DNA of 64,000 nt from Desulfovibrio sp. (GTDB lineage: Bacteria; Desulfobacterota; Desulfovibrionia; Desulfovibrionales; Desulfovibrionaceae). Numbering within the stretch: the first letter of the stretch is position 1; the number at the start of each line of letters is the position of its first letter. Of this stretch, positions 31,443 through 41,019 are shown in pieces. Both the position numbers and the translations under genes were made by a program. The notes under the pieces are model-generated. The model saw nothing but the letters and a program-made list of their open reading frames with translations, made no database searches and was not told where the DNA came from. The DNA lies in assembly GCF_034006445.1 (NCBI RefSeq), contig NZ_JAVESS010000003.1, forward strand, positions 124,001 to 188,000, in the 5' to 3' direction.

Positions 31443-34400
31443 TTATTTCCCCTCTGGCTCTGGCAGCAGGGAAAGGGGGCGCGCCTGCGTCTCTTTGTGA
31501 ACCGCAAGGGCGCTTTGACGGCAGAACTGGCGAATTTGTTCCAGAAAAGGCGAAGGCAGCAGGGCAAGGCTTTTGCCGTACAGCGTGCGCCGGGCGCTGT
31601 GGCTCACAAAAAGCGCACGCGCGGCCCGTGTGAGGGCGACATACAGCAGGCGGCGTTCTTCATCTTCATCCGATTGCGGCGCAGAAGGCGTCTGTTCGCC
31701 GGATGCCGCGCTGCCGTCGCTCCCTGCGCCAAAAAGAAGGTCTTTACGCAAGGGCAAAAGGCCGTCTTCAAGGCCAGGCAGGAACACAGCCTGAAATTCA
31801 AGACCCTTGGAGGCGTGCATGGTCATGATCTGCACATGTTCGGCCTTGCCGCGCACCATTTCCGCTTCCTGAAGCCAGCCAAGATGAGCCAGAAAATCCG
31901 GCCAGTTGCCATGCGTCTTCCAGACACGCCGGAGTTCACGCCAGGCACGGCCTGCCACAAGGGGTTCGCCAGCCCAGGACTGCTGTTTGAGCCAGGGTTC
32001 CAGAGCTTCGGGCGCAGGCAGTGAAGCACCGGCAACAAAAGGCGTTGCGGGCAGCAGAGATGACCCGGTTATGCCAGCAGCGCCCGATGCAGAAACCGCC
32101 GCAGCTGCAGCAGCAGTTTCGGCCAGGCCAGCCGCGACGTTGGAAGTAACAGCATCCGCCGCGCCTGCCGTTGCAGGGGCGGGCACTTCCTGCTGTCCGG
32201 TCGCGGGCGCAAGGCTTTGCGCCAGTGGGCCGAATCCACAGTGGGTCGCGGCCATGGCCAGCAGTTTTGCGCAGGCCGCGTCCTGCCAAAAGGCGTCTTC
32301 GGCCGGGGCGGCGCAGGGAATACCCGCCTGCTCGAGCGCTGCCCGCAAGGGCGCGATCTGCGCCCGCAGGCGTACCAGCACGGCAATGTCGCCAGGGGCC
32401 AGTGTGCCGTCCAGTTCGTGCGCTTCTGCGCTGCTCAAATGTTGGTCAAGCAGGGTGTGCGCCGTCGCGCCGAGCAGGGCCTGTACGCGGCGCGTTATCC
32501 AGCGAAGCTCGGCCTGCTGGTCCGGAGCCGAAAAAAGGCGCAACTGAGCGCTGAGTTGCCGCGCCGCCGTGAGCGGTCCGCACTGTCCCTTGTGGTGTAG
32601 CAGACTGCGCGCCATGTTCAGAACGTCCTGGCTGGAGCGGAAGCTGCGGCCAAGACAAAAGACCGACAATTCTGGCCAGACGGCTCGCAGGCTGCTTTCA
32701 CTTTGACCGGATACGCCCCGAAAGCCGTAAATGGCCTGATCAGGGTCGCCAATGCCGAAAAATCCCTTGCCGTCACTGGGCAGCAAGCGCCGGAGAATAG
32801 CCAGCTGCACAGGCGAAAGGTCCTGCACTTCGTCCACAAGAACATGCTGCGGCAGTAGATCCGGGGGCATGGCAGCCACATGTTCCAGCCACCAGTCAAG
32901 AAGGTCGGCATAGTCAACATAGAGCAGGCCGGGGCGCTCAGATTTGCGTTGGGCATAAAGGGCAGCGGCCTGTGCGACGACCGGGTCGTCCAGGGGGCGC
33001 TGGCATTCGCGCGCCAGGGCCAATTGACGCCAGAGTTCTGACGCCTGACGGGCGGCAAGCTGGGGATTTGCCGCCTTGAACAGCTGCTGCGCCGCGTCGT
33101 CGCCGAGCAACATGCATTCACGCCCCTGTGATTGCATGACCGCGCGCATGCGGCCCCAGGCAATGCCGTGCATAGTGTCGCAGCAGGGCAGATCGCGCAT
33201 ATGGGGCAGGGCGGCTGCCAGGCGCTGCCGCATTTCATTGGCCGCGCGGCGTGTAAATGTTACCGCAAGCAGCTTGTGGGGCGGGACGCCCTGATCCAGC
33301 AAATGTTGCAAACGGCCAATGAGCACGCGCGTTTTGCCAGCGCCGGGGCCAGCCTGCACAAGCACCGGGCCGGGGCCAGCCATGAGGGCAGCCTGTTGCT
33401 CATCACTGAAGCTGACTGAAGCCTGCTGCGGGGTCTGCTTTTCATCCAGTTTAGCTGCATGCTGCGAGGGCCGCTCTTTCATGAGATCCAGCATGGACAC
33501 AGAAGACGCCTTTTTCTGGCGCAGCTTGATGTCAGCCGCCGTGCTCGCGGCGACGCCAGTGCCAGCGTCAACGGCAGCGTCAGCGGCAGCGCCAACAGCA
33601 GGAATCTTGCGCGGTCTGCCCGGTTTGAGTCCCGGCAGGGAACCACGGCCCGCACCGCGCCCGGTACCGCGAATGTCGGCCAGTTCTTCAGGCGTAAACA
33701 CGCGCACAACGCCGTACTCGCCGTCATAGCCGCCCTGACGGAAAACCTGACCGCGCCGCATGCGGGCCACAGCTTCGCCCAAAGGCTCCCAATGGGCGCG
33801 TACTTCTGACTCGGGCATGCGGCAGAGGATATCCAGTTCCGGCCCAAGCTCGCGCAGCAGTCTGCCGTACCGTTCCTGCACCTTGCGCGACGTGACGCCC
33901 GCGCCCACAATTTCGCCCACCACCTCGGCAAGAGGAATGAGCGGGCGCGCTTCGGGTTCCAGCGCGAGCCGTGCGGGTTCCTCCCTGTCGGCCAGTTCCC
34001 ACACGCGGTGCAGCACACCCACTGTGAGGGGCTTGCCGCAGACAGGGCAGATATTGCCAAGCGCGCGTGACTCGCGCGGTTCCAGTACCACATTGCAGGC
34101 GCGATGGCCGTCCAGGTGGTACTTGCCTTCGTCGGGGTAGAATTCCATGGTGCCGAGAAAGCGGCAGTCGAGATTGTCCTGCGGCTGGCGGCGCGCTGCC
34201 GCCCGAAGGGCCGCGAACATGCCCGCATAGGAGGGCCGCCCGTCAAAAAGATTGGCTTCACGGCCAAGGTTGGCCCCCGAATGGGCGTCGGAGTTGGAGA
34301 CAAGCGCGTAGCCGTCAAGCTGGCTCACCAGGCGGTTCATGTCAGGATCAGAGGAAAGACCGGTCTCAAGGGCAAAAATGTGCTCCGAAAGGTCGCCGTA

Positions 34401-34967
34401 GCAGTCTGTCAGGCGGTCAAAGCCGGATTTGGAGCCGAAAAGCGCGAACCAGGGCGTCCACACATGGGCCGGAATCATGACGGCGTCGTCAGAGCATTCC
34501 AGCATGATTTCGAGCAAATCGCGCGAATCGAGGCCAAGGATGGGCCGCCCGTCGGAATGCAGGTTGCCGATCTGCTCAAGCCGCTGCGAGAGCTTTGCCG
34601 CGTCCTCCAGGGTGCGCATGAAGATGAGATTGTGCACCTTGCGCACCTTGCCGTGGCGCTTGTAAATGGAGCTGATCTCTGCCTGGAGCATAAAGAGCGG
34701 GCCTTGCGCGTCGCCGTCCTGCATGGCGCCCCCGGCCATGACGTCAAGCTGCTCCGGGTCGCCCTTGAGGCGGTAAAGCCCGCTGGCTTCATCAAGCTCA
34801 AGCTGCGCGCCAAGTTCGGCGCGCCACTGCGGATGGGTAAAGTCGCCCGTGCCCAGGACGTTTATGCCCTTGCAGCGCGCCCATGCGGCCAGATGGCGGG
34901 CGTTGAGCGCCTTGCTGGTAGCGCGGGAAAAACGGGAGTGGATATGCAGGTCGGCTATGAAGTTCAT
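31443..34967 (-). CDS. EndoQ-like PHP endonuclease fused to UvrD/Rep-type helicase
   Basis: A 1174-residue fusion. Residues 1-430 resemble endonuclease Q (PHP fold), which nicks 5' of deaminated bases in archaea. Metal-site motifs are DLHIHSR (6-12), GTGDFTHP (39-46), AEIS (96-99), PAHVWTPW (166-173) and SNSDAHSG (224-231). A putative zinc knuckle uses Cys291, Cys307 and Cys310 (CPVCGKP). A Gly/Ala/Arg-rich linker (about 436-515) leads to a superfamily-1 helicase with Walker A AGPGAGKT (539-546), DEVQDLSPVQ, GDPDQAIYGFRG, MHASKGLEFQAVFLPG and YVALTRAAR. An Ala-rich insertion lies in the C-terminal half. The ATG at 34967 directly gives the PHP motif; upstream in-frame codons lie inside the preceding gene. 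It follows a methyltransferase gene by 13 bp. DNA repair is inferred. Confidence 0.9.
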   Translation of the reverse strand: MNFIADLHIHSRFSRATSKALNARHLAAWARCKGINVLGTGDFTHPQWRAELGAQLELDEASGLYRLKGDPEQLDVMAGGAMQDGDAQGPLFMLQAEISSIYKRHGKVRKVHNLIFMRTLEDAAKLSQRLEQIGNLHSDGRPILGLDSRDLLEIMLECSDDAVMIPAHVWTPWFALFGSKSGFDRLTDCYGDLSEHIFALETGLSSDPDMNRLVSQLDGYALVSNSDAHSGANLGREANLFDGRPSYAGMFAALRAAARRQPQDNLDCRFLGTMEFYPDEGKYHLDGHRACNVVLEPRESRALGNICPVCGKPLTVGVLHRVWELADREEPARLALEPEARPLIPLAEVVGEIVGAGVTSRKVQERYGRLLRELGPELDILCRMPESEVRAHWEPLGEAVARMRRGQVFRQGGYDGEYGVVRVFTPEELADIRGTGRGAGRGSLPGLKPGRPRKIPAVGAAADAAVDAGTGVAASTAADIKLRQKKASSVSMLDLMKERPSQHAAKLDEKQTPQQASVSFSDEQQAALMAGPGPVLVQAGPGAGKTRVLIGRLQHLLDQGVPPHKLLAVTFTRRAANEMRQRLAAALPHMRDLPCCDTMHGIAWGRMRAVMQSQGRECMLLGDDAAQQLFKAANPQLAARQASELWRQLALARECQRPLDDPVVAQAAALYAQRKSERPGLLYVDYADLLDWWLEHVAAMPPDLLPQHVLVDEVQDLSPVQLAILRRLLPSDGKGFFGIGDPDQAIYGFRGVSGQSESSLRAVWPELSVFCLGRSFRSSQDVLNMARSLLHHKGQCGPLTAARQLSAQLRLFSAPDQQAELRWITRRVQALLGATAHTLLDQHLSSAEAHELDGTLAPGDIAVLVRLRAQIAPLRAALEQAGIPCAAPAEDAFWQDAACAKLLAMAATHCGFGPLAQSLAPATGQQEVPAPATAGAADAVTSNVAAGLAETAAAAAAVSASGAAGITGSSLLPATPFVAGASLPAPEALEPWLKQQSWAGEPLVAGRAWRELRRVWKTHGNWPDFLAHLGWLQEAEMVRGKAEHVQIMTMHASKGLEFQAVFLPGLEDGLLPLRKDLLFGAGSDGSAASGEQTPSAPQSDEDEERRLLYVALTRAARALFVSHSARRTLYGKSLALLPSPFLEQIRQFCRQSALAVHKETQARPLSLLPEPEGK

Positions 34968-34980
34968 ACGCGGCTCTTTG

Positions 34981-36225
34981 TCATGGTGCGGTAAAAGCAT
35001 TGTCGGCAGTGCGGAGGACATCTGCGGCGGCAGTGTGGGACGCGTCTGCGCCGTCAAGCCAGGGGCAGAAGGCCAGAGCCCGCGCAGACCAGTGAGGCTC
35101 TGCGGCGCAAGATCTGCTGCCACAGGGTTCAGTGTCGCAAAGTGCGGTGTTGTGCGGCTCTGTGCTGCATGGCGCGTTGGTTTCAGACGCGTTGCCTTCA
35201 GAAGCCTTGGTTCCGGGCGCGCTGGTTTTGGGCGCGTTGATGGCAGACTCGTCGCTGCCGGGCGCATCGTGCAGGATCAGCGGCGTCTCCAGCACAGTGT
35301 CATGGGCGGCGTTTTTGCGGGCTTCCACAAGTACGCGCCGGGCTGGTTCATCCCTGTGACTCTGCACGGGCAGGATGCGCCTGACGCCAAGCTTGACGGC
35401 ATTCAGGGCCACACACAGACGTGGCAGGGCCTGCGCGTCATAGATGCAGAAAAAACGGCCCTGATGGCGCAACAGCGTGGCCGCAGCCCTGCAAAAGGTA
35501 TCGAGGGCCGATGTGTGGCTGTCAGCACCTGGAGTCGTGCGCAGGGCGCGTTCCCGCATATGCCTTGGGGAGGGGCGGCCCCCCCTGTCGTAGGGGGGAT
35601 TGGCCAGAACCGCGTCCAGCCTGTTGCCGGCAGGCTGTGCCATGTCAAGCTGCACAGCGTATGGCTGGCGCTCTTTGTTTCCATTGTCAGGCGGTAATGG
35701 CGCGTCTGCTGTGGGCAAAAGCCCCGACACCCGGACAGGGGCGCGCAAGGTTGCGAGAGCCTTTTTATCCTCAAGGTCAAAGGCAAGGAAGCGCAGTTGG
35801 TCCGAGAGCCCAAGCCGCGCGGCATTACCTTTTGCAGCCTTAACCAGCGGTAGCTCACGTTCAAGCCCCAGGCCGCAAATATGCGGGCGCAGCATGGCGA
35901 GCCCCAGCAGGGCGGCCCCGCAGCCGCAGCCAAGCTCGGCCACAAGGGTGGGACCAGGGTTTGCCGCGCCAGCCCAGAGCCTTTCCGGGTGGTTGTCCGG
36001 CCCGCGATTGTCCGCTCCGCATTCGTCTGGCCCGCATTTGCCCGGTCCGCATTCGTCTGGCCCGCATTTGCCTGGCCCACTCTTTTCCGGCGGCAGGTGG
36101 CGCGCGGCAAAAGCGGCCAGCAAAAGGGCGTCCGCGCCAAAGCGCAGGCTGCCCTCAGGCTGCTCCAGCCCTCGCGGAAAGCGCCTCCGCGCTTCAATAA
36201 TATGCTGAGACAGGGTTTTCTGCAT
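34981..36225 (-). CDS. NPPY-motif adenine-N6 methyltransferase, TrmN6-like
   Basis: A 414-residue SAM-dependent methyltransferase. The SAM loop is AELGCGCGAALLGLAM and the catalytic motif is LANPPYDRGG, as in TrmN6/YfiC, which methylates A37 of tRNA-Val; a protein or DNA adenine target is also possible. Two features are odd. A hydrophilic insert near residue 50-75 has a ten-residue repeat (CGPGKCGPDE, two copies) between the N-terminal region and the SAM domain. A Ser/Thr/Asn/Cys-rich tail of about 60 residues (NAPKTSAP to AAEPHW) lies near the C-terminus. The nuclease-helicase gene starts 13 bp downstream, so the two are probably cotranscribed. The ribosome site is weak. Confidence 0.82.
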   Translation of the reverse strand: MQKTLSQHIIEARRRFPRGLEQPEGSLRFGADALLLAAFAARHLPPEKSGPGKCGPDECGPGKCGPDECGADNRGPDNHPERLWAGAANPGPTLVAELGCGCGAALLGLAMLRPHICGLGLERELPLVKAAKGNAARLGLSDQLRFLAFDLEDKKALATLRAPVRVSGLLPTADAPLPPDNGNKERQPYAVQLDMAQPAGNRLDAVLANPPYDRGGRPSPRHMRERALRTTPGADSHTSALDTFCRAAATLLRHQGRFFCIYDAQALPRLCVALNAVKLGVRRILPVQSHRDEPARRVLVEARKNAAHDTVLETPLILHDAPGSDESAINAPKTSAPGTKASEGNASETNAPCSTEPHNTALCDTEPCGSRSCAAEPHWSARALAFCPWLDGADASHTAAADVLRTADNAFTAP

Positions 36226-36480
36226 GGTCTATCACACATCCGCAAGCCCGATTCCTCGCGCGGACTCACGGCTGAGGAAACGTGCGGGTTGCGGGAATGT
36301 TTGTATCCGCCGCCGCTCTGTTCAGGGCAAAACACAAAGCCCAGCGGTACGGCCTACTGTAGCGCGCCTGAAAACCCAGCGCAAAGGCATGGCGCACAGA
36401 TCGTCTGTACACCATGCCCCGCAATATCACTGTGCGCGTGTCTCGCCCTGTATGAACGGCAGCGCAAACGCCCCACGCCG
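36226..36480. other. Spacer between the U32 and methyltransferase genes
   Basis: No hairpin with a T-tract, no repeat copy and no start site with good spacing was seen in these 255 bases. The methyltransferase promoter is presumably here. Confidence 0.4.
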
Positions 36481-38739
36481 CTACAGCAGCGAACCGTCCC
36501 AGTTAAAGAGACTTTCACGCTTCATTTCGGGCAGGCTGGCTGGCGGATTCTCCAGCATATGGGCAAAGAAGCCGTATCCGGCTGCAGCCATTTCCTGGCG
36601 TTTGGCGGTAAGGTCCATGGGCCAGCCCGGATATATCCAGATATTGCCGCCATACTGCCGTGCCCAGAAAGGCTCGCCCATGGGGCTCAAAAAGGGTTCA
36701 TTGGGCTTGACGCCCAGAAGGCCGAAGCGGCTGATGCCCACGGGCCAGAAGCCGGAAATCACCGCGCCAAGGGGCAGGGGACTCTGCTTGGGCAGGGCGA
36801 GCATTTCCTCGCGGGGCAGTTCCGGGCTGACAAAGGCTCCGGTAAAGCCCATACGGGCCAATACGCCCAGCGCAGCGGCATTGGCCGCATTGCAGAAGGG
36901 GCCAACAAGCAGGTCAGCGTCCTCGTCCAGAGCGTCGGGAAACATGCCGCGCTGCCACGGCTCATTGCAGACAAAGTGCCGCGCGCCGTCACGCCAGAGG
37001 CGGCTGACGCTGCGGCTCAAGGCTTCCTCATCGCCGGGCCACACCACGGGCGGCAGCCACCAGCAGATGCGCGAAACCATTGTGCGCGATATGTCCGCGC
37101 TGCGGGGCGACAACCAGAGCGCCTGCAACTGGTTTTTGCCGCCGCGCATCTCCTTGCCCTGCGGAATGGTGGAGCGAACGAACATGTCTGGCCGGGGCCT
37201 TGCCTTCACGGGCGCGGGCATGCGCGGGCTGGATTCCACAGCCTTGCTCTGGCGGCCCGGAAGCTGGTCAAGACGTGCCTGCCAGCCTTTGAGAATACGC
37301 ATCAGTTCAGGCTCGCGCCTGTCGATAAGAAATACCGACGTACCCGCCTTGGGCGTTTTGTGCTTGGGCAGACGGATGATGAGGCTGCCGCCCTTGGGAA
37401 TGCGCCGCGTAACGGGCAAGGTGGCATGCCAGCGTTCGTCTTCAACCCCCACGCGCAAATAATCCTGCGGCAGCAGTTCAAGGTGCGGTTTCAGCACCAC
37501 GCTGCCGTCCTGCTCAATGCGGATTTTGCCCGCCATAAGGCCGGAACTGGTCTGACCTTCAGGAGAGGTGGGGATATTGTCCTTCTGCGGCAAAAAGCGC
37601 GCGCGCGTGGCGGGGCGGCCCAGAGCCATCTGCAAAATTTCCTCGGCGGTCTTGCGCGCCTTGGGGTCGCCGGGATTGTCACGCAGCATGCGGTAGGCCG
37701 TCACCACATGATAGACATAGTGCGGGCCTTTTTTACGGCCCTCAATTTTCCAGGAGACAAGATGGGGGATGTCCAGCAGGGTTTTGGCCAGCACGTCCAG
37801 CGAAAGATCAAGACAGGAGAACCAGCGGCCACTGTGTTCCTTGCGGCCCGGCGAGCGCAGCGATGCCTGCCTGCCGGAGCGGCGGCCCTGGGCAAAGGCT
37901 GTGGCTTCGTTGCGGCTGCGGAACTGGCTGTCGCGCCCGTCACGGCCGTCACGCCCATCGCGACTGTCACGGCCGGAGCCGCCCCTGCGGTCTTTGCGGG
38001 CAATATCCATGCGCGACTGTTCCTGACGGGCGCGGTCCATCTCCTCTCGTTCCGCATTGCGGACAAGCGCCTGGGCAGCGGGGCCGCCCTGGCGGTAGAC
38101 CCTGCGGCAGGGCTGCACGCAGCGCCCGCGCAGGCCGCTTTTGCCGCCCATATAACTGGACCAGTAGCAGCGCCCGGAAACGCAGTAGCACAGCGCGCCG
38201 TGGATGAAGAGTTCAAGGTCAAGCCCCTCGGGGCAGGCCTCGCCCATGAGGCGGATTTCATCAATGGAAAGCTCGCGCGGCAGAATGACGCGGTTGGCCC
38301 CGAGTTTTTTGGCTTCCACAAGGGCGCCGGGATGCGTGACGTTGGCCAGGGTGGAAAGGGCCAGCTCGCCCGAAAAACCAGCCTGACGCGCCAGATCAAT
38401 CATGGCGAGATCCTGCACGATGAGCCCGTCCACGCGGGCCTGGGTGGTCAGGCGCGAGATAAGGCGGTAGGCGGCGGCAGGCTCGTCAGGCTTGACCAGG
38501 GTGTTCATGGCCACATACACGCGTGCGCTTTCCGCATGGGCCAGGTCCGTGAGGCGCGAAAGTTCGGTCAGGCCGAAGTTTTCAGCCTGCATTCTGGCCG
38601 AGAAATGCTTGAGGCCCAGATAGATGGCGTCCGCCCCTGCGGCAAGGGCCGCCAAAAAGGAAGGAGTGTCGCCCGCGGGCGCGAGAATTTCGGGCCGGGC
38701 CGGAGTGGGGGCGTCAGTCATGATGGGAGTGTCGTTCAT
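36481..38739 (-). CDS. U32-family protein (RlhA/TrhP-like) with Arg/Asp/Gly-rich insertion
   Basis: A 752-residue U32 protein. Characterised relatives hydroxylate 23S rRNA (RlhA) or tRNA uridine (TrhP), although the family was first named for collagenase activity. The TIM-barrel start PEILAPAGDTPSFLAALAAGADAIYLG (17-43) and the Cys motifs LFIHGALCYCVSGRC and RGRCVQPCRR (about 178-213) are complete and probably bind an Fe-S cluster. After Cys211 there is an insertion of about 85 residues (220-304), highly charged and rich in RDG repeats, before FSCLDLSLDVL resumes the family pattern. The C-terminal part is longer than RlhA. Its ATG overlaps the epimerase stop codon (ATGA), so the two genes are translationally coupled. 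Confidence 0.87.
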   Translation of the reverse strand: MNDTPIMTDAPTPARPEILAPAGDTPSFLAALAAGADAIYLGLKHFSARMQAENFGLTELSRLTDLAHAESARVYVAMNTLVKPDEPAAAYRLISRLTTQARVDGLIVQDLAMIDLARQAGFSGELALSTLANVTHPGALVEAKKLGANRVILPRELSIDEIRLMGEACPEGLDLELFIHGALCYCVSGRCYWSSYMGGKSGLRGRCVQPCRRVYRQGGPAAQALVRNAEREEMDRARQEQSRMDIARKDRRGGSGRDSRDGRDGRDGRDSQFRSRNEATAFAQGRRSGRQASLRSPGRKEHSGRWFSCLDLSLDVLAKTLLDIPHLVSWKIEGRKKGPHYVYHVVTAYRMLRDNPGDPKARKTAEEILQMALGRPATRARFLPQKDNIPTSPEGQTSSGLMAGKIRIEQDGSVVLKPHLELLPQDYLRVGVEDERWHATLPVTRRIPKGGSLIIRLPKHKTPKAGTSVFLIDRREPELMRILKGWQARLDQLPGRQSKAVESSPRMPAPVKARPRPDMFVRSTIPQGKEMRGGKNQLQALWLSPRSADISRTMVSRICWWLPPVVWPGDEEALSRSVSRLWRDGARHFVCNEPWQRGMFPDALDEDADLLVGPFCNAANAAALGVLARMGFTGAFVSPELPREEMLALPKQSPLPLGAVISGFWPVGISRFGLLGVKPNEPFLSPMGEPFWARQYGGNIWIYPGWPMDLTAKRQEMAAAGYGFFAHMLENPPASLPEMKRESLFNWDGSLL

Positions 38740-39752
38740 ACGTTGTAATACTCTTTATACCATTCCACAAAACGGGCTATGCCTTCACGCAAGGGCGTTG
38801 CGGGCGAAAAACCGGTCAGGGCGGAGAGGTCGTTTATGTCGGCCCAGGTGGCCTGTACGTCGCCGGGCTGCATGGGCAGCATCTCCTTGCGCGCCTTCAT
38901 GCCCAGGGCGTCTTCAAGGGTGGCGATGAAATCATTGAGTTCCACAGTGTGATTGTTGCCGATGTTGTATATGCGCCAGGGCGCGGAACTGGTCGCCGCA
39001 TCGGGGGCGGCGGGGTCAAAGGTCGGGTCAGGGCCGGGGGCAAGAGGCAGCAGGCGTACAACGCCTTCCACTATGTCGTCAATATAGGTGAAGTCGCGCC
39101 GCATGTGTCCCTGGTTGAAGACCTTGATGGGTTCACCGCGCACAATGGCTGTGGTAAAAAGGTGCAGGGCCATGTCGGGCCGCCCCCAGGGGCCGTAGAC
39201 GGTGAAAAACCGCAGACCGGTGCAGGGGATGCCGTACAAATGGCTGTAGGCATGCGCCATGAGTTCGTTGCTTTTCTTGGTAGCGGCATAGAGGCTGACG
39301 GGGTGGTCCACATTGTGCCGCACGGAATAGGGCTGGGCCGTGTTGAGGCCGTAGACCGAGGATGACGAGGCAAAGAGCAGGTGCCCGACCTTGTTCTGAC
39401 GGCAGCCTTCGAGAATGTGCCCAAAGCCCACAAGGTTGGCGCTCAGGTAGGATTCAGGATTGATCAGACTGTAGCGCACGCCCGCCTGTGCGGCCAGGTT
39501 TACCACATGGCTGAAGCCCTCGCGGGCAAAAAGCGCGGCCATCTTGGGCCCGTCGGCCATATCGAGAAGCTCAAAACGAAAGTTCCCGGCCTGTGGCAAG
39601 GCGGCCAGTTGGGTCAGACGGTCTTTTTTCAGCTGCACGTCATAGTAATCATTGCAGTTGTCAATGCCCACAACGCTGTGCCCGTGGGCCAGCAGGCGCG
39701 CGGTCAGATGATATCCGATGAATCCTGCCGCGCCAGTAACCAGAACGTGCAT
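38736..39752 (-). CDS. NAD-dependent sugar epimerase (UDP-glucuronate 4-epimerase-like)
   Basis: A 338-residue extended short-chain dehydrogenase. The Rossmann motif GAAGFIGYHLTARLL, the Ser in FASSSSVYG, and the catalytic YAATKKS are present. The sequence around NDYYDVQLKKDRL and MRRDFTYIDDIV is typical of UDP-glucuronate 4-epimerases, which make UDP-galacturonate for surface polysaccharide. AGGAG lies about six bases before the ATG at 39752, giving the normal MHVLVTGAAG start. The stop overlaps the start of the U32 gene by four bases. Confidence 0.9.
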   Translation of the reverse strand: MHVLVTGAAGFIGYHLTARLLAHGHSVVGIDNCNDYYDVQLKKDRLTQLAALPQAGNFRFELLDMADGPKMAALFAREGFSHVVNLAAQAGVRYSLINPESYLSANLVGFGHILEGCRQNKVGHLLFASSSSVYGLNTAQPYSVRHNVDHPVSLYAATKKSNELMAHAYSHLYGIPCTGLRFFTVYGPWGRPDMALHLFTTAIVRGEPIKVFNQGHMRRDFTYIDDIVEGVVRLLPLAPGPDPTFDPAAPDAATSSAPWRIYNIGNNHTVELNDFIATLEDALGMKARKEMLPMQPGDVQATWADINDLSALTGFSPATPLREGIARFVEWYKEYYNV

Positions 39753-39906
39753 ACACCACTCCTGAAGTTGTCTGCGGACAAAGTAAGACAGATGCCGCTT
39801 GTGAGCAAGCAGCGGACGCGCGGACAGACGCTTTTGCGCGCGCAATGCCGGGTATGGACTTGCGGGATGGGCTGCGGCAAAGTATGCTGCGCAACCAGAG
39901 GTAAGC

Positions 39907-40941
39907 ATGCAGACAGACGAAAAAAAAGAGCGCCAGTCAACAGTTTTCAGCGGATCGGGCGGCAAGGCGGAAAGCGGTTCCGCCAGGAAGCGCCCCGTGT
40001 CCGGACAGCCGTGGTATGCGGGGCAGTACAAAGACGCCCTTATATACCTTATGATCGCCATTTTCTTTGTGGAACTGGTGGTCGGCGGCGTAGCCTTTTT
40101 TTATGGCGTCATGCATGCCGCCCCCGACGTGCCGGGCGGCCCGCCGCTGGCGCGCTTTCCCTGGCTTGGCTGGGCGCTGGCCGCTGTTCTCGCTCCTGTG
40201 GGGCTCATACTCATAGTGCATCTTGCCGGAACCTGGGTTTCGCGTTTTCTTGGGCGTGAGGCCCGCGATCTGGGTGGCGCGGATGGCGGAGGCCCCGCTG
40301 GCGCTTCCAGCGACGCGGATCAGGTGCCCGAACGTCTGCAACGCTTTTACGCCATTATCCGCAACGCGCCCACGGTGGTCGTACTGTTGGGCATTCTGCT
40401 GCTCGGCGCGGCGCTCTTTTTTGTGGACGGTGCTTTTACGGCGCTCGTGGGGCTGGGCCAGTTGCTTACGCCCTATATCCCCTGGATTGCGGGCAGCCTG
40501 GCGGCCATGATCGCCGTGTGCTACCTTGTGCACCGCCTTTTTGTGTATCGCCATCATCGCATGCAGCAGGAGTTCGCCTACCGCCGCGAGGTGCTGGAGC
40601 GCACGGGTATTGTGCTGGTGGACAAGAACTGTATTCCCCTGCCGCAAAGCGAGGAGCAGCGCCTTGCCCTGGGTGAGGCGCGCGTGGTGGACGCGCAGGC
40701 GGCACTGCCCCCCGTGATTGACGCGGATGCGCAGGCAGCGCCGCCATCAGGCCCGAACGCATCGGGCCCGAACGCATCGGGAACTGACGCGAACGGGGGG
40801 AACACGAACGGGTCAAATGTGTCAGAACCTGGCGCATCCGGCGGCATTATTGCTGATGAAGAAATAACAGACGCTGTAATTATTACGCCTGAAAAGCCTG
40901 CAAGCAGGTCTGATGACGGCGCGGTGGCAGGAAAGAACTGA
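39907..40941 (+). CDS. Membrane protein of unknown function
   Basis: A 344-residue protein with four predicted transmembrane helices: about 46-66 (ALIYLMIAIFFVELVVGG), 86-107 (LGWALAAVLAPVGLILIV), 156-175 and 190-210. Loops and both tails are polar. The C-terminal third is disordered-looking, with GPNASGPNASG and GTDANGGNTNGSN repeats. No family is recognised. GAGGTAAGC precedes the ATG. It is divergent from the epimerase and ends at a strong terminator, so it is a single-gene unit. Confidence 0.75.
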   Translation: MQTDEKKERQSTVFSGSGGKAESGSARKRPVSGQPWYAGQYKDALIYLMIAIFFVELVVGGVAFFYGVMHAAPDVPGGPPLARFPWLGWALAAVLAPVGLILIVHLAGTWVSRFLGREARDLGGADGGGPAGASSDADQVPERLQRFYAIIRNAPTVVVLLGILLLGAALFFVDGAFTALVGLGQLLTPYIPWIAGSLAAMIAVCYLVHRLFVYRHHRMQQEFAYRREVLERTGIVLVDKNCIPLPQSEEQRLALGEARVVDAQAALPPVIDADAQAAPPSGPNASGPNASGTDANGGNTNGSNVSEPGASGGIIADEEITDAVIITPEKPASRSDDGAVAGKN

Positions 40942-40971
40942 CTGGCGCATAAATTTTTGTATACATTCGGG

Positions 40972-41019
40972 AAACCGGGTAAAGCGACGTTTTGAACGTA
41001 GGCTTTACCCGGTTTTTTT
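40972..41019 (+). terminator. Strong intrinsic terminator
   Basis: AAACCGGGTAAAGC pairs with GCTTTACCCGGTTT, with an inner ACGTT/AACGT stem, and is followed by seven T. It ends the membrane-protein transcript. Confidence 0.95.
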
